From CAVRUH01 sp963822595 (lineage in GTDB: Bacteria > Chlamydiota > Chlamydiia > Chlamydiales > Waddliaceae): a stretch of DNA of 64,000 nt. The translations under genes and the position numbers were made by a program. Location of the stretch: positions 1 to 64,000 of the forward strand of contig CAWGIG010000003.1 in assembly GCA_963822595.1 (NCBI GenBank), written 5' to 3'. Under the pieces are notes generated by a model, which ran no database searches, was not told the origin of the DNA, and saw only the letters and a list, made by a program, of their open reading frames with translations. Below are positions 1-8,592 of this stretch, one piece after another (position 1 is the first letter of the stretch; every line of letters starts with the position of its first letter).

Positions 1-251
1 TTAATAAATTTATTATGTCGCATATTGATGGTTTTCTTCCACTTTTCTTAAGTTTTTCTCTTTGTAAAACAGCTGATCTTGAAAAATAAACCGACCACAA
101 CCCCAATTTTTCCTTATGTGACATAATCTTATCCATCTTCAGTGTAGCAATAATACTGACATATGTCAAACATTAAAAACAACTTTTTTTGTTTGGGATT
201 TCTCATTTGGCATGAAACTTGTATTACCTTCTATATCACAAGGAGGCAATC

Positions 252-476
252 ATGGCCGTCAAGAAAAAAGCTGTTGTCAAAAAGAAAGCCGCAGCTCCAA
301 AAAAGACAGTCGTCAAAAAGGCAGCTGTAAAAAGTAAGGTTATAAGCGTTAAACCTTTACAAAAATCAATCACCAAACCTAGCACCCCAAAAGCAAGTAA
401 ACCGAAAAGGGTTCAAACGGCTACAGGTTGGAGAAACATGATGATAAAAGCCAAGAGAGAAAAATCCAATAAATAG
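252..476 (+). CDS. hctB: Histone H1-like protein, Hc2 type
   Basis: A 74-residue, extremely lysine- and alanine-rich protein built of short KKA/KKK blocks (residues 1-35), followed by a Pro/Ser/Lys stretch and a short tail (TGWRNMMIKAKRE). This is the composition of the chlamydial histone-like proteins Hc1/Hc2, which condense the chromosome in the infectious form. The start at 252 is chosen because AAGGAGG (240-246) lies five bases upstream; an upstream in-frame ATG at 219 has no such site. In C. trachomatis hctB (CT046) lies just before the genes found here from 4.9 kb, which supports the assignment. It is shorter than the usual Hc2, so a generic lysine-rich DNA-binding protein remains possible. 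Confidence 0.72.
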   Translation: MAVKKKAVVKKKAAAPKKTVVKKAAVKSKVISVKPLQKSITKPSTPKASKPKRVQTATGWRNMMIKAKREKSNK

Positions 477-522
477 GTAATTTTTTCCCTAGAAAATCGG
501 ATTTTTGGTATGAATAGTGGCT

Positions 523-1245
523 ATGAAGGTGTTAATCATACTACAAGCTCGTATGGGCTCCGAAAGGTTGCCGGGTAAGGTTTTAATGGAGGTCCTAGGT
601 AGACCTCTATTGTCTTTTATGCTGGAACGCCTTCGCGATATCCAAGACATAGATCTCGTTGTCGCTACTACAACCAATCCAAAGGACGATGCCATCGTCT
701 CCCTTTGCCTCAAAGAACAGGTGAATGTATTCCGCGGAAGCGAATCCGATGTCCTCGATAGATATTATCAAGCTGCCCTTGAGAATCATGCCGATATTAT
801 CGTTCGCGTTACCGGCGATTGCCCTTGTATAGATCCGGATATTATCAAACTAGTTATCGATTTCTATCTTGATAATAGTTTTGACTATGTCTCAAATACT
901 TTAAAGTTAACTTATCCTAGGGGAATGGACGTCGAAGTTTTTTCTTTTGCTGCTCTGGAAAAAGCTCATATGGAAGCTAAAACAGAATTTGAAAAAGAAC
1001 ACGTTACACCGTATATTTACACCCATCCCGAAATTTTTAAACTTGAGAATTTCCCCTTCGACGAAGATGCGTCACAATATCGATTAACCGTAGATACCCC
1101 GGAAGATTTTGAACTTATTCGCCGAATAATTGAAGCACTGTATCCTGTGAATCCAAACTATACCTTAGACGATATCTTAATTCTTTTAAAAAAAAATCCC
1201 GAATGGGCACAACTAAACGCACATATAAGGCAGAAAACAAAATGA
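523..1245 (+). CDS. spsF: SpsF/NeuA-type cytidylyltransferase
   Basis: A 240-residue nucleotidyltransferase of the acylneuraminate cytidylyltransferase/SpsF family. The N-terminal signature QARMGSERLPGK (about residues 8-19) is the CTP-binding loop, VTGDCPCIDP (about residues 92-101) is the family's second motif, and LTVDTPEDF (about 187-195) is the third. The expected role is to activate a nonulosonic (sialic-acid-like) sugar with CMP, or a related sugar. A GTG at 517 is an alternative start two codons earlier. The stop overlaps the next gene's start as ATGA, so it is the first gene of a five-gene operon whose next member is a NeuB-type synthase. The exact sugar cannot be read from sequence. 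Confidence 0.85.
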   Translation: MKVLIILQARMGSERLPGKVLMEVLGRPLLSFMLERLRDIQDIDLVVATTTNPKDDAIVSLCLKEQVNVFRGSESDVLDRYYQAALENHADIIVRVTGDCPCIDPDIIKLVIDFYLDNSFDYVSNTLKLTYPRGMDVEVFSFAALEKAHMEAKTEFEKEHVTPYIYTHPEIFKLENFPFDEDASQYRLTVDTPEDFELIRRIIEALYPVNPNYTLDDILILLKKNPEWAQLNAHIRQKTK

Positions 1246-2231
1246 AATTAGGGCAGAGAAACCGAGCCTATATTATTGCTGAGATCGGGAGCAATCACGA
1301 CGGAGATCTCGAGAGAGCTAAGAAACTGATGTCTCTAGCTAAGGAATCAGGAGCAGATGCTGCAAAGTTCCAATCCTTTCGCGCTGAAACTTTGATCAAG
1401 AAGTCTCATCCCGCCTGGGAGGTGATCAGGAAGCTATCCCTACCTGACGATTGGCATAAAAAGCTCAAAGAGCATGCTGATGTTATAGGGATCGATTTTT
1501 TATCTACTCCTTTTGACCTAGAAAGACTGCATTTATTGGTTGAGGTTGGAGTGCCCGCAATCAAGATTGCTTCAGGGGATCTTACCTATCACGAGTTATT
1601 GAAGGCCGCAGCTTTAACTAAAAAACCCGTCATATTGTCTGTAGGGCATGCTACAACTGCTGAAGTGGATTCCGCGGTGCAAGTTTTGATTTCCAATGAC
1701 TGTCAGGACTTATATCTTTTGCAATGCATCTCGCTATATCCCTCCCAAACAAAAAATGCCAATATTCGCGTTATGAGAGGTCTTGCAGAACGCTTCTGTT
1801 TTCCTGTGGGTTTCTCAGACCATTCTCCGGGTTCCCTCGTTGTTTTGGGCGCTGTAGCGCTCGGGGCATCCGTCATAGAAAAACATTTCACCGATGATTC
1901 TTCACGCCAAGGACCCGATCACTCTTTTGCTATGATGCCACAAGACTTTAAAGAAATGGTCAAACAGATTCGAGAATTAGAGGAGGCTTTGGGAGAATAT
2001 CAGAAAAAACCTCTTCCGGAAGAAACTCAAGAACGGATTATGGCTCGCCGCGCCATTTATGCCTCAAGATCAATCAACAAAGGAACTAAACTCTCGCGAG
2101 AAGATGTCAAAGTTGTACGTCAAGCCGATATAGGCGGCGTCACTGCCGATCATCTAGAAGAAACCCTTGGAAAAGTCATCAAAAAGAATGTCGATGCCGA
2201 TACCATGATCACTTGGGAAATGCTCGGATGA
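1242..2231 (+). CDS. neuB: NeuB/SpsE-type N-acylneuraminate synthase
   Basis: A 329-residue member of the NeuB family, which condenses phosphoenolpyruvate with an N-acetylated hexose to give a nine-carbon nonulosonic acid. An aldolase-type TIM barrel fills roughly residues 1-255: AEIGSNHDGD near the N terminus, AAKFQSF, IKIASGDL, GFSDHSPG and VIEKHFTDD are all recognisable. A C-terminal SAF (antifreeze-like) domain follows (about residues 268-329, starting RRAIYASR). The start at 1242 gives a four-base ATGA overlap with the preceding gene; the longer in-frame start at 1203 would overlap by 43 bases. It could make neuraminic, legionaminic or pseudaminic acid. Confidence 0.9.
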   Translation: MKLGQRNRAYIIAEIGSNHDGDLERAKKLMSLAKESGADAAKFQSFRAETLIKKSHPAWEVIRKLSLPDDWHKKLKEHADVIGIDFLSTPFDLERLHLLVEVGVPAIKIASGDLTYHELLKAAALTKKPVILSVGHATTAEVDSAVQVLISNDCQDLYLLQCISLYPSQTKNANIRVMRGLAERFCFPVGFSDHSPGSLVVLGAVALGASVIEKHFTDDSSRQGPDHSFAMMPQDFKEMVKQIRELEEALGEYQKKPLPEETQERIMARRAIYASRSINKGTKLSREDVKVVRQADIGGVTADHLEETLGKVIKKNVDADTMITWEMLG

Positions 2232-3184
2232 ATCGATTAAACGTCCTCATTAGCAGCGTTTCTAGAAAAATCCCACTCATCCATGCTGTGGAGAAAAGTT
2301 TAAAGAAATTAAGTGTTCCATCTTCTTTGATAGCTGGAGACTCGGATAAAAATTGTATTGGCATTTACTTTGTCGATGACTTTATCGTGTTTCCTGCTTT
2401 AGAAGAATTAACACCTGAACTTTTTATTTCTCTTTGCCAGTATCATGAAATTAATGCCGTCATTCCCACAAGAGATGGAGAACTTTCCTTTTTTTCAAAG
2501 AACAAGGAAAGATTCTTGCAAGAGGGGATTCATGTGATGGTTTCAAATACTGACGCCCTACAAATCGCTGCAGACAAATTGCTCTTTTTTCAAACGACCT
2601 CTCAAATGGGATATTCTCCGGTCATGACCTCTGATAATATTGATGACATCTCTGGCAATTCATATGTTGTCAAAGAGCGTTTTGGCGCGGGGAGTCGAAA
2701 AATGGGTCTTGGGCTATCCTATGATCAGGCTGTGAAACATGCAAAACATTTAAACCATCCGATTTATCAGCCGTTTATCATTGGAAAAGAGTTAAGTATC
2801 GACTTCTATATCGCCTTAAATGGTAAGGGAAAAGGGGTGATTGTGAGGACTCGCGATTTGGTGATTTCCGGAGAGTCCCAAATTACAACAAGTATCATCA
2901 ACACAGAATTGGAAGAGATGGCGCTTTCGTTAGCTGAGGAGCTAGGCTTATATGGACATTGCATGTTTCAAGTGATCCATGATTCCGAAAATGAACTTTA
3001 CCATCTCCTTGAGTGCAATCCACGATTTGGCGGGGCCTCCACACTAAGTTTAGAGATGGGATTGGATAGCTTTTATTGGTTCTTTTTGGAGGCCCTAGGA
3101 GAAAATCTGGATGATTATCCATTTCAGAGGGAGAAAAGCGAAAAGAAATTAGTCAGGTATCCCGAGGATTTATTTCTATCATGA
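2228..3184 (+). CDS. ATP-grasp domain protein of the glycan operon
   Basis: A 318-residue protein related to carbamoyl-phosphate-synthase-like ATP-grasp ligases. The N-terminal pre-ATP-grasp part (LNVLISSVSRKIPLI) is followed by the ATP-binding core: VVKERFGAGSRKM, QPFIIGKELSIDFYI and the metal-binding end LLECNPRFGGAS (about residues 260-271). Such enzymes ligate a carboxylate to an amine via an acyl-phosphate. Position between a nonulosonate synthase and an acetyltransferase suggests it decorates the sugar or an activated precursor, as ATP-grasp genes do in other nonulosonate clusters; that role is inference. The start at 2228 overlaps the upstream stop as ATGA. Confidence 0.8.
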   Translation: MNRLNVLISSVSRKIPLIHAVEKSLKKLSVPSSLIAGDSDKNCIGIYFVDDFIVFPALEELTPELFISLCQYHEINAVIPTRDGELSFFSKNKERFLQEGIHVMVSNTDALQIAADKLLFFQTTSQMGYSPVMTSDNIDDISGNSYVVKERFGAGSRKMGLGLSYDQAVKHAKHLNHPIYQPFIIGKELSIDFYIALNGKGKGVIVRTRDLVISGESQITTSIINTELEEMALSLAEELGLYGHCMFQVIHDSENELYHLLECNPRFGGASTLSLEMGLDSFYWFFLEALGENLDDYPFQREKSEKKLVRYPEDLFLS

Positions 3185-3750
3185 CTTATGCTTGTTTGCC
3201 TCAATCTACCTATCAGGAAGATCTGTACAAGATAGTTCCCTACCGTCATGAGGATATTTATTTGATCATGCAATGGAGAAATGAGCAAATGGCTATTCTG
3301 CGACAGAATCAGATTCTTACCCCGGCAGACCAAGAAAAGTACTACAATGAAATGATAGAGCCTACCCTTCACGAGAAGCAACCCGACCTCATTCTATTTA
3401 GTTTCTTATATCGTGGTGAATGCATTGGCTATGGTGGTTTGACGCACATAAATTGGGAAGAAAAACGAGCCGAGGTGAGTTTTCTTCTCGCTACAGGAAG
3501 AGCAAAAAATATCGAAGTGTATCAAAGCGAATTTGGTGTTTTTCTTTCTCTTTTAAAGAGAGTAGCCTTTCAAGATTTGGATTTTAAAGAATTATTTACG
3601 GAAACTTTTGATATCAGACCCAAACATATTGAAGTCTTAGAAAAGCATGGTTTTATATTTCAAAAGAAACTGAACCAGCACGCCTCCAAAGGCGAATCTA
3701 AACTGGATTCAATATTTCACATCTGTAGGAGCGAAAATGGAAGAGTTTAG
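3181..3750 (+). CDS. GNAT-family N-acetyltransferase
   Basis: A 189-residue protein of the RimJ/RimL-like GNAT fold: an N-terminal substrate arm (LIMQWRNEQMAILRQNQ), a central strand pair (FLYRGECIGYGGLTHINWEEKRAEVSF is split over about residues 80-106) and a C-terminal part ending EVLEKHGFIFQKKL typical of acetyltransferases with the HGF motif. It probably N-acylates an amino-sugar precursor of the nonulosonic acid made by this operon. It starts with an ATGA overlap at 3181 and overlaps the following gene by 14 bases, so it is translationally coupled on both sides. Confidence 0.8.
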   Translation: MTYACLPQSTYQEDLYKIVPYRHEDIYLIMQWRNEQMAILRQNQILTPADQEKYYNEMIEPTLHEKQPDLILFSFLYRGECIGYGGLTHINWEEKRAEVSFLLATGRAKNIEVYQSEFGVFLSLLKRVAFQDLDFKELFTETFDIRPKHIEVLEKHGFIFQKKLNQHASKGESKLDSIFHICRSENGRV

Positions 3751-4666
3751 AGGAAAAAGAGTTTTTATCAGTGGTGGAGCAGGCGTTATTGGATCGATCT
3801 TAGTAGGCAAGCTGCATGAAGTCGGAGCAAAAATATATGTCGGAGACTTGAAACCACGGCCAAAGAATTGGGGGGAAGATATTACTTATCGGCAGGGAGA
3901 TTTGAATGAAATATCCCCCAAAGAACTGTTAGACTTTTCTCCTGAATATTACTTTCATCTTGCTGCAACATTTGAGAGAACAGCAGAAAGTCCTGAGTTT
4001 TGGACAGAAAATTTTCATCATAATATTCTTTTGAGTCATTATCTTCTAAATATTCTGAAAGACTGTGCAGCTCTGCAGCGTATTGTTTTTGCATCTAGTT
4101 ATCTCGTTTATGAGCCTTTGACATACCTTACGCAGTTGCATTTGCCTAAGTGTTTTCTTTTAAGTGAGAACTCTCCGATTAATCCTAGGAACTTATGTGG
4201 GGCGTCAAAATTGCTGCATGAAAGGGAGTTGGCATTTCTACATACGAAGTCCTCTGTATCTGCCAGGATTTTCCGGGTTTATGGGAAGAATTCGAGAGAT
4301 ATTATATCCCGATGGATACAAAGTTTGATAAAGGGTGAGACGATAACCGTGTTTGCGAAAGAGGGGAGTTTTGATTTCGTTTATGCCGATGATGTTGCTG
4401 AGGGGTTATTGCGTCTTGCTGTGACAACATTTAGGGGTCATGTGAATTTAGGGAGGGGGAGTTCGAGGCGAATAGAGGCGGTGCTTACAGCATTGCGCAA
4501 GCATTTTCCGAAGATGAAAACTGTGGAGGAAACTTCACCAATTTTATTTGAGAATTCGGAGGCTGACATGACCTTATTCAAGCAGATCACTGGCTGGGAA
4601 CCCGAGTACACCCTTCGAAAAGGTATAGAAGAACTCGTAAAATTTTATCGAGCGAAGGCCTCATAG
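3737..4666 (+). CDS. NAD-dependent epimerase/dehydratase (extended SDR)
   Basis: A 309-residue extended short-chain dehydrogenase/reductase. The Rossmann motif is a variant GGAGVIGS (residues about 14-21), followed by the acidic residue of GDLKP that selects NAD. FHLAATFE, the serine strand FASSYLVYEP and the catalytic-type sequence NLCGASKLLHE are present. In this last motif the usual YxxxK tyrosine appears to be replaced: the family form is YGASK, here CGASK, so the general base may be missing. That suggests altered or lost dehydratase chemistry. It is the last gene of the nonulosonate operon and would make or modify a nucleotide sugar; the substrate is unknown. Confidence 0.82.
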   Translation: MEEFRGKRVFISGGAGVIGSILVGKLHEVGAKIYVGDLKPRPKNWGEDITYRQGDLNEISPKELLDFSPEYYFHLAATFERTAESPEFWTENFHHNILLSHYLLNILKDCAALQRIVFASSYLVYEPLTYLTQLHLPKCFLLSENSPINPRNLCGASKLLHERELAFLHTKSSVSARIFRVYGKNSRDIISRWIQSLIKGETITVFAKEGSFDFVYADDVAEGLLRLAVTTFRGHVNLGRGSSRRIEAVLTALRKHFPKMKTVEETSPILFENSEADMTLFKQITGWEPEYTLRKGIEELVKFYRAKAS

Positions 4667-4672
4667 ACACAG

Positions 4673-4816
4673 ATAACAAGATAAGCAGGATCGCAAGCGG
4701 CAGGATAAAAAAAGGATAAGAAAAAAAGATTTAAGAAAAAGATTAAATATTTTTTTTAAATCATTTTTTTTATCCTTTTTTTATCCTGCCGCTTGCGATC
4801 CTGCTTATCTTGTTAT
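4673..4816. repeat. Palindromic intergenic repeat, family A copy 1
   Basis: A long hairpin of about 144 bases lying between the epimerase stop and holA. The left arm (4673-4725) reads ATAACAAGATAAGCAGGATC and onward; the right arm (about 4770-4816) is its reverse complement, with an A/T-rich loop between them. Essentially the same element recurs at 6691-6852, with an arm stretch of about 40 nearly identical bases. It ends the operon physically and could act as a terminator or mRNA-stabilising hairpin, but its size and repetition fit a REP-like or MITE-like palindromic element. Confidence 0.9.
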
Positions 4817-4949
4817 TTCGTTTCCATATGTACTATAATTGGAGCGAATATTCATGCACCCCGAAATGTCTGAAAGGGGGTGCAAAATGTTATTTTCTTA
4901 TTTACTCACCCATTGCAATTGTTTGGAAATGATGATACAATCCCTGTCT

Positions 4950-5954
4950 ATGAAATACACGAACGTCGCAGCATTTAAAAAAGATATCAGTCCTAGTCAG
5001 GGTGCCTCCCTCTTTATGATTATCTCAAAAGAGGACTTCGAAAGGCAGGAGGTGGTCAATCATCTTATAGATATTTTGAAAATTGAAAGAGAATCCTTAA
5101 TCAAATTCCAAGGTGCGCACCTATCTATCGAAGCCCTCAATACCGAACTATATTCGATGGGCCTCTTCGCTTCCCGCCGCATGATTCTTATTCGCGAAGC
5201 CGATAAATTGCAAAAACCTCTTCTTCCTGTTCTTCTAAAATTCCTCTCAAAACCGACTCAGGATGTCTTCGTCATCCTCGAAACGGAAGCATTCAATCGC
5301 AACACTAATTTCTATAAAGAAGTCGATGCCTCCGGCGTGATGCTCGACGTCCCGGAATTGAAGCCGAAAGACAAAGTTTCCGCCTTGCTTGGCGTTCTTC
5401 GCGAAAAAGCTGCTACATCCGGAAAAACCATCGACCCTCAAGTGTGCAATTTAATGCTCAATCAGCTAGGCACAGACCAAGCGCTTCTCCATAACGAACT
5501 CGAAAAGGTCATATGCTACGTGGGCGATCGAAAAATTATCACCGCCGAGGACGTTCGGTCCATCTGCGGTTCCGTGCCGCAAGAAACCATCTGGCAGTTT
5601 GGCGATGCTCTTTTTAAAAAAGAGGCTCCGGCTGCCCTTAAAATGGTCCATGGACTGCTTTCGGATGGCACGCATTTTCTCAGTCTCCTACGTCAAATTC
5701 GTAGCCAGTTCCAAACAAAGTATCAAGTGTGTTCTATTTTAGCCTCCGGCGGATCCTCCGCAGATATCGAAAAGCAATTTCCCTATATGAAAGGTTTCGT
5801 CCTTGAAACAAACGTGCGCATGGCTCAAGGGTATGGTTTGGAGGGGTTCAAAAAAGCGATGATTGCTATTGATGAAGCAGAGCTCGCAGCGAAGAATAGT
5901 CAAGTATCCCCGGAACTTTCCGCAGAAATCCTAGTCATTAAATTAACGAGTTAA
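4950..5954 (+). CDS. holA: DNA polymerase III subunit delta
   Basis: A 334-residue HolA homologue, the clamp-loader subunit that opens the sliding clamp. The N-terminal AAA-like domain (FMIISKEDFERQEVV; LYSMGLFASRRMILIREADK, about residues 65-85) matches the family pattern in which SLFS/LFASRR precedes a strand and a lysine. The C-terminal collar region contains QFGDALFKKEAPAALKMV and LLRQIRSQFQ, typical of delta subunits. Start choice is uncertain: ATG 4950 gives the usual family N terminus (MKYTNVAAF), whereas ATG 4887 has a better ribosome site (AAAGGGGG just upstream), and TTG 4839 is also in frame. In Chlamydia the equivalent gene (CT047, from memory) also follows hctB. Confidence 0.86.
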   Translation: MKYTNVAAFKKDISPSQGASLFMIISKEDFERQEVVNHLIDILKIERESLIKFQGAHLSIEALNTELYSMGLFASRRMILIREADKLQKPLLPVLLKFLSKPTQDVFVILETEAFNRNTNFYKEVDASGVMLDVPELKPKDKVSALLGVLREKAATSGKTIDPQVCNLMLNQLGTDQALLHNELEKVICYVGDRKIITAEDVRSICGSVPQETIWQFGDALFKKEAPAALKMVHGLLSDGTHFLSLLRQIRSQFQTKYQVCSILASGGSSADIEKQFPYMKGFVLETNVRMAQGYGLEGFKKAMIAIDEAELAAKNSQVSPELSAEILVIKLTS

Positions 5955-5956
5955 AA

Positions 5957-6673
5957 ATGTCAAAAAAACCTATGTTATTGCTCCTTCCTAATTTGTTAGG
6001 GGAGTTTCCTCATCATGAACCTTTTCTCCCTGCCAGTGTCGAAAAAGCTGTTGCTTCCTTAGATGGTTTGATTGCTGAAAGCGAATCGGCGGGCAGAAGA
6101 TACCTTGCCAGATTTAAGCTGAATAAGCCGACGCATCTTGTTCCGATGGCTGTTTACAACGAACAAACCTCTGACGATGATCTTAATTTTCTTTTCGAGC
6201 CGATGATGAAGGGGGAGAGATGGGGATTTGTTTCTGACGCGGGCCTTCCCTGCATAGCTGATCCCGGATCGAAGCTTGTCATGCATGCTCGTAAACATGG
6301 AATACCTGTACAGGCATTTATAGGACCTTCTTCTATCATGATGGCGTTAATGCTTTCAGGGTTACAGGGGCAGCGATTTGCATTTTTAGGCTATCTTGAC
6401 AAAGACGAACAGGCAAAAAAGAAACAGATTGTTGATTATGAAAAGATGTCGAAAAATCTAAAAATGACAATGATTTTCATGGAAGCGCCTTATCGTAATA
6501 AAGCTGTCTTGGACATGCTTCTTGAGACCTTGCAACCCGATACGGTGTTGTCAGTGGCCTGGGAGTTGACGCTTCCTGAACAAGGGGTTGTGACGCAGCC
6601 TGTATCCCAATGGAAGAAAAGTCCCTTGCCGAACATCGACAAAAAAAACGCTCTGTTTCTGTTTGGTGGATAG
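5957..6673 (+). CDS. SAM-dependent methyltransferase, RsmI/YraL-like
   Basis: A 238-residue tetrapyrrole-methylase-fold protein. It keeps the SAM-binding hallmarks of the RsmI group: WGFVSDAGLPCIADPGSKLV (about residues 90-109) and GPSSIMMALMLSGL (about 123-136), plus the FMEAPYRNKAVLDMLLE segment (about 173-189). RsmI methylates the 2'-O of C1402 in 16S rRNA; the N-terminal part here is atypical and shorter than E. coli RsmI (286), like the Chlamydia protein encoded next to holA. It starts two bases after holA stops, so the two are co-transcribed. The specific rRNA target is inferred from family only. Confidence 0.82.
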   Translation: MSKKPMLLLLPNLLGEFPHHEPFLPASVEKAVASLDGLIAESESAGRRYLARFKLNKPTHLVPMAVYNEQTSDDDLNFLFEPMMKGERWGFVSDAGLPCIADPGSKLVMHARKHGIPVQAFIGPSSIMMALMLSGLQGQRFAFLGYLDKDEQAKKKQIVDYEKMSKNLKMTMIFMEAPYRNKAVLDMLLETLQPDTVLSVAWELTLPEQGVVTQPVSQWKKSPLPNIDKKNALFLFGG

Positions 6674-6690
6674 ATTGTATAGCCGCCATT

Positions 6691-6852
6691 AACAGGATAA
6701 GCAGGATCGCAAGCGGCAGGATAAAAAAAGGATAAGAAAAAAGAAAAAAAGAATAAAAAAAATTATCTAAAAAATATTTATTCTTTTTCTTAAATCTTTT
6801 TTTTTCTTATCCTTTTTTTTATCCTGCCGCTTGCGATCCTGCTTATCCTGTT
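6691..6852. repeat. Palindromic intergenic repeat, family A copy 2
   Basis: A roughly 162-base palindrome placed between convergent genes. The left arm begins AACAGGATAAGCAGGATCGC at 6691 and the right arm ends with its complement at 6852. The central A-rich/T-rich part also pairs, so almost the entire element can fold into one hairpin. It is nearly identical in its arms to the copy at 4673-4816. The two copies flank the holA-rsmI pair. Confidence 0.9.
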
Positions 6853-6873
6853 ATTTCGTTTCTATACGCACGG

Positions 6874-7986
6874 TTATATCAGTTGTGTGGCGACGGTGTC
6901 GTAGAATAAAACGCCCTTTGGCGTTAGTTTAAGGGTGTTTTCTTCAAGAGTTAAAAATCCTTCGCTAACCAATGTTTGAATGACTTCCTTCGTCTGCTTG
7001 TCTATAGGGTACTTTTGTAAATCAATACCGGTGAAAACCCTGATTCCAATAACCAAAAGCTCTCTCATCTTTGCATCCGCTGCCAACTCTTCAGTGAAAT
7101 CAATCGGAGATTCACCCTGCTCTAAAAACTTGCAATATTTATTCAGGTTCTCGATATTTCTGTAACGCTTTCCATCCCAATAGCTATATGCCGATGGACC
7201 AAACCCTAAAAAAGGACGTCCTGTCCAATACCCCAGATTATGCCTCGATTGCTTTTCTGATCTGGCAAATGCAGAAATTTCATATTGATTCAAACCGGCA
7301 CCTTCAAAAGTTTCTATTGCTTTCTCATACATCTGCCGGCTTACATCCTCTGAGGGTAATGTTTGAGTCAGGATTTCTCGTTTTTTGTAGAAAACGGTAT
7401 GCGGTTCAAAAGTAAGATTGTAAAGTGACAAATGGGAAATAGGGAGTTCACACGCCTTTTTTAATGTTTCTTCCCATGTTTTAAGATCTTGTCCGGGCAA
7501 GTCATACATCAAATCGATGGAAATGTTTTCGAGGCCTGCGGCGAAGGTGTCTTCTATTGCTGTAATAGCTTTTTGGGCAGAATGCTGTCTGGAGAGAGTC
7601 TTAAGAAGCGGTTCATTTAAAGATTGGACGCCGATACTGATTCTATTAATCCCTGCTTTTTTATAGGCTGACATCATTTCGAAGGTTATGTTTTCGGGAT
7701 TAGCCTCAAGAGTAATTTCACAATCGGAAGAGATATTTGGAATACAGCTTAGAACCTGTTCGACGCGCTCCGGACCAAATAAAGCCGGAGTTCCCCCTCC
7801 AAAGTAAATGGAAACAATCGAATAACTTTGTAGCTTTTCGCGATTATTTTCGAATTCTGTTTTTAGTCCGTTGAGCAATAAAGACTTGTGATCTTCTTTA
7901 TCCGGGATGACATAGAAATGACAATAATCGCATTTCTTTTTACAGAAGGGGATATGGATGTAAATGCTGGCTTTCAATCCTACCAT
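6874..7986 (-). CDS. hemW: Radical SAM coproporphyrinogen III oxidase-like protein (HemW family)
   Basis: A 370-residue radical-SAM protein with the 4Fe-4S motif C15-x3-C19-x2-C22 (IPFCKKKCDYCHF), the SAM-contacting glycine motif YFGGGTPALF (about residues 61-70), the EANPEN strand and the RISIGVQSLN segment. The C-terminal HemN-type domain is present (about 290-365). In HemW the residue after the third cysteine is usually D/N then F; here it is HF. HemW proteins bind haem and are thought to insert it into respiratory enzymes; older annotation calls the Chlamydia homologue HemN. It overlaps the next minus-strand gene by seven bases. The nearby ccs genes also handle haem. Confidence 0.85.
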   Translation of the reverse strand: MVGLKASIYIHIPFCKKKCDYCHFYVIPDKEDHKSLLLNGLKTEFENNREKLQSYSIVSIYFGGGTPALFGPERVEQVLSCIPNISSDCEITLEANPENITFEMMSAYKKAGINRISIGVQSLNEPLLKTLSRQHSAQKAITAIEDTFAAGLENISIDLMYDLPGQDLKTWEETLKKACELPISHLSLYNLTFEPHTVFYKKREILTQTLPSEDVSRQMYEKAIETFEGAGLNQYEISAFARSEKQSRHNLGYWTGRPFLGFGPSAYSYWDGKRYRNIENLNKYCKFLEQGESPIDFTEELAADAKMRELLVIGIRVFTGIDLQKYPIDKQTKEVIQTLVSEGFLTLEENTLKLTPKGVLFYDTVATQLI

Positions 7987-8438
7987 TCATCGGCGTCGGG
8001 ATCGACGATACCTTCTCTCCAACGATTGGGATTGAAATAGGTGTTGTCTTCCTCTTCAGTGGCGGTGGCTTCATCGTCATCTTTTTCTTCAATGATAGAC
8101 GATTCGCCTGTTCCTGCCTCGGTACCTATCGTGAAGTGGGTGTCGCCGGAGCCTCCCATGCCTGTTTCGGCTGCATCGATGTCGGGGATCGTAGGCATAT
8201 CGGTATAACCGGCACGTGCGGGTGCTCTTTTTGGAGTGGTGTACTCCTCACCCTCTCCGCTTTCTTTGAGGAAGGATAGTCTTTCTTTCTCTTCGTCAAT
8301 TTTAGCTTTAATGTTTGCGATTTCCTCTTTATGCTTGTTGATATCTCTTTTGGGAACAAGGCCGAGTTTTAGCCACTGTTCGAGATCGTTGAGTTCAACT
8401 TCGAGTTTTTTTAATCTTTCACTTTTATAGTGTTTCAT
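7980..8438 (-). CDS. Conserved chlamydial protein of unknown function (CT053-like)
   Basis: A 152-residue protein of two parts. Residues 1-60 form a charged helical coiled-coil-like segment (KSERLKKLEVELNDLEQW, then KHKEEIANIKAKIDEEKERL). Residues 70-152 are acidic, Gly/Thr-rich and probably disordered, ending NRWREGIVDPDADEW. I recognise no enzyme domain. The position, directly upstream of and overlapping the hemW-like gene, equals that of CT053 beside CT052 in C. trachomatis, so I take it as that orthologue; this is a synteny-based inference. The overlap implies co-expression with hemW. Confidence 0.75.
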   Translation of the reverse strand: MKHYKSERLKKLEVELNDLEQWLKLGLVPKRDINKHKEEIANIKAKIDEEKERLSFLKESGEGEEYTTPKRAPARAGYTDMPTIPDIDAAETGMGGSGDTHFTIGTEAGTGESSIIEEKDDDEATATEEEDNTYFNPNRWREGIVDPDADEW

Positions 8439-8592
8439 TCAATTTCCATCAGGTTATAGGTTTTTTTTCTTCAAATACAAAAACCCTATTTGTCGCTATT
8501 AGTAAATTTCTTTTTATTTTTTCACAAGAATTATTTGCGAAAACAAGAAAAAAGTTGGATTTAGGCGAAGAGTGGGAATTATAACCTGGAAA

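Noticed and set aside
180..240. Sigma-28 or sigma-66 promoter for the hctB-like gene
   Set aside because: I could not find a convincing -35/-10 or sigma-28 match; AT-rich sequence gives many weak candidates. The 1-251 region holds nothing else I can support.
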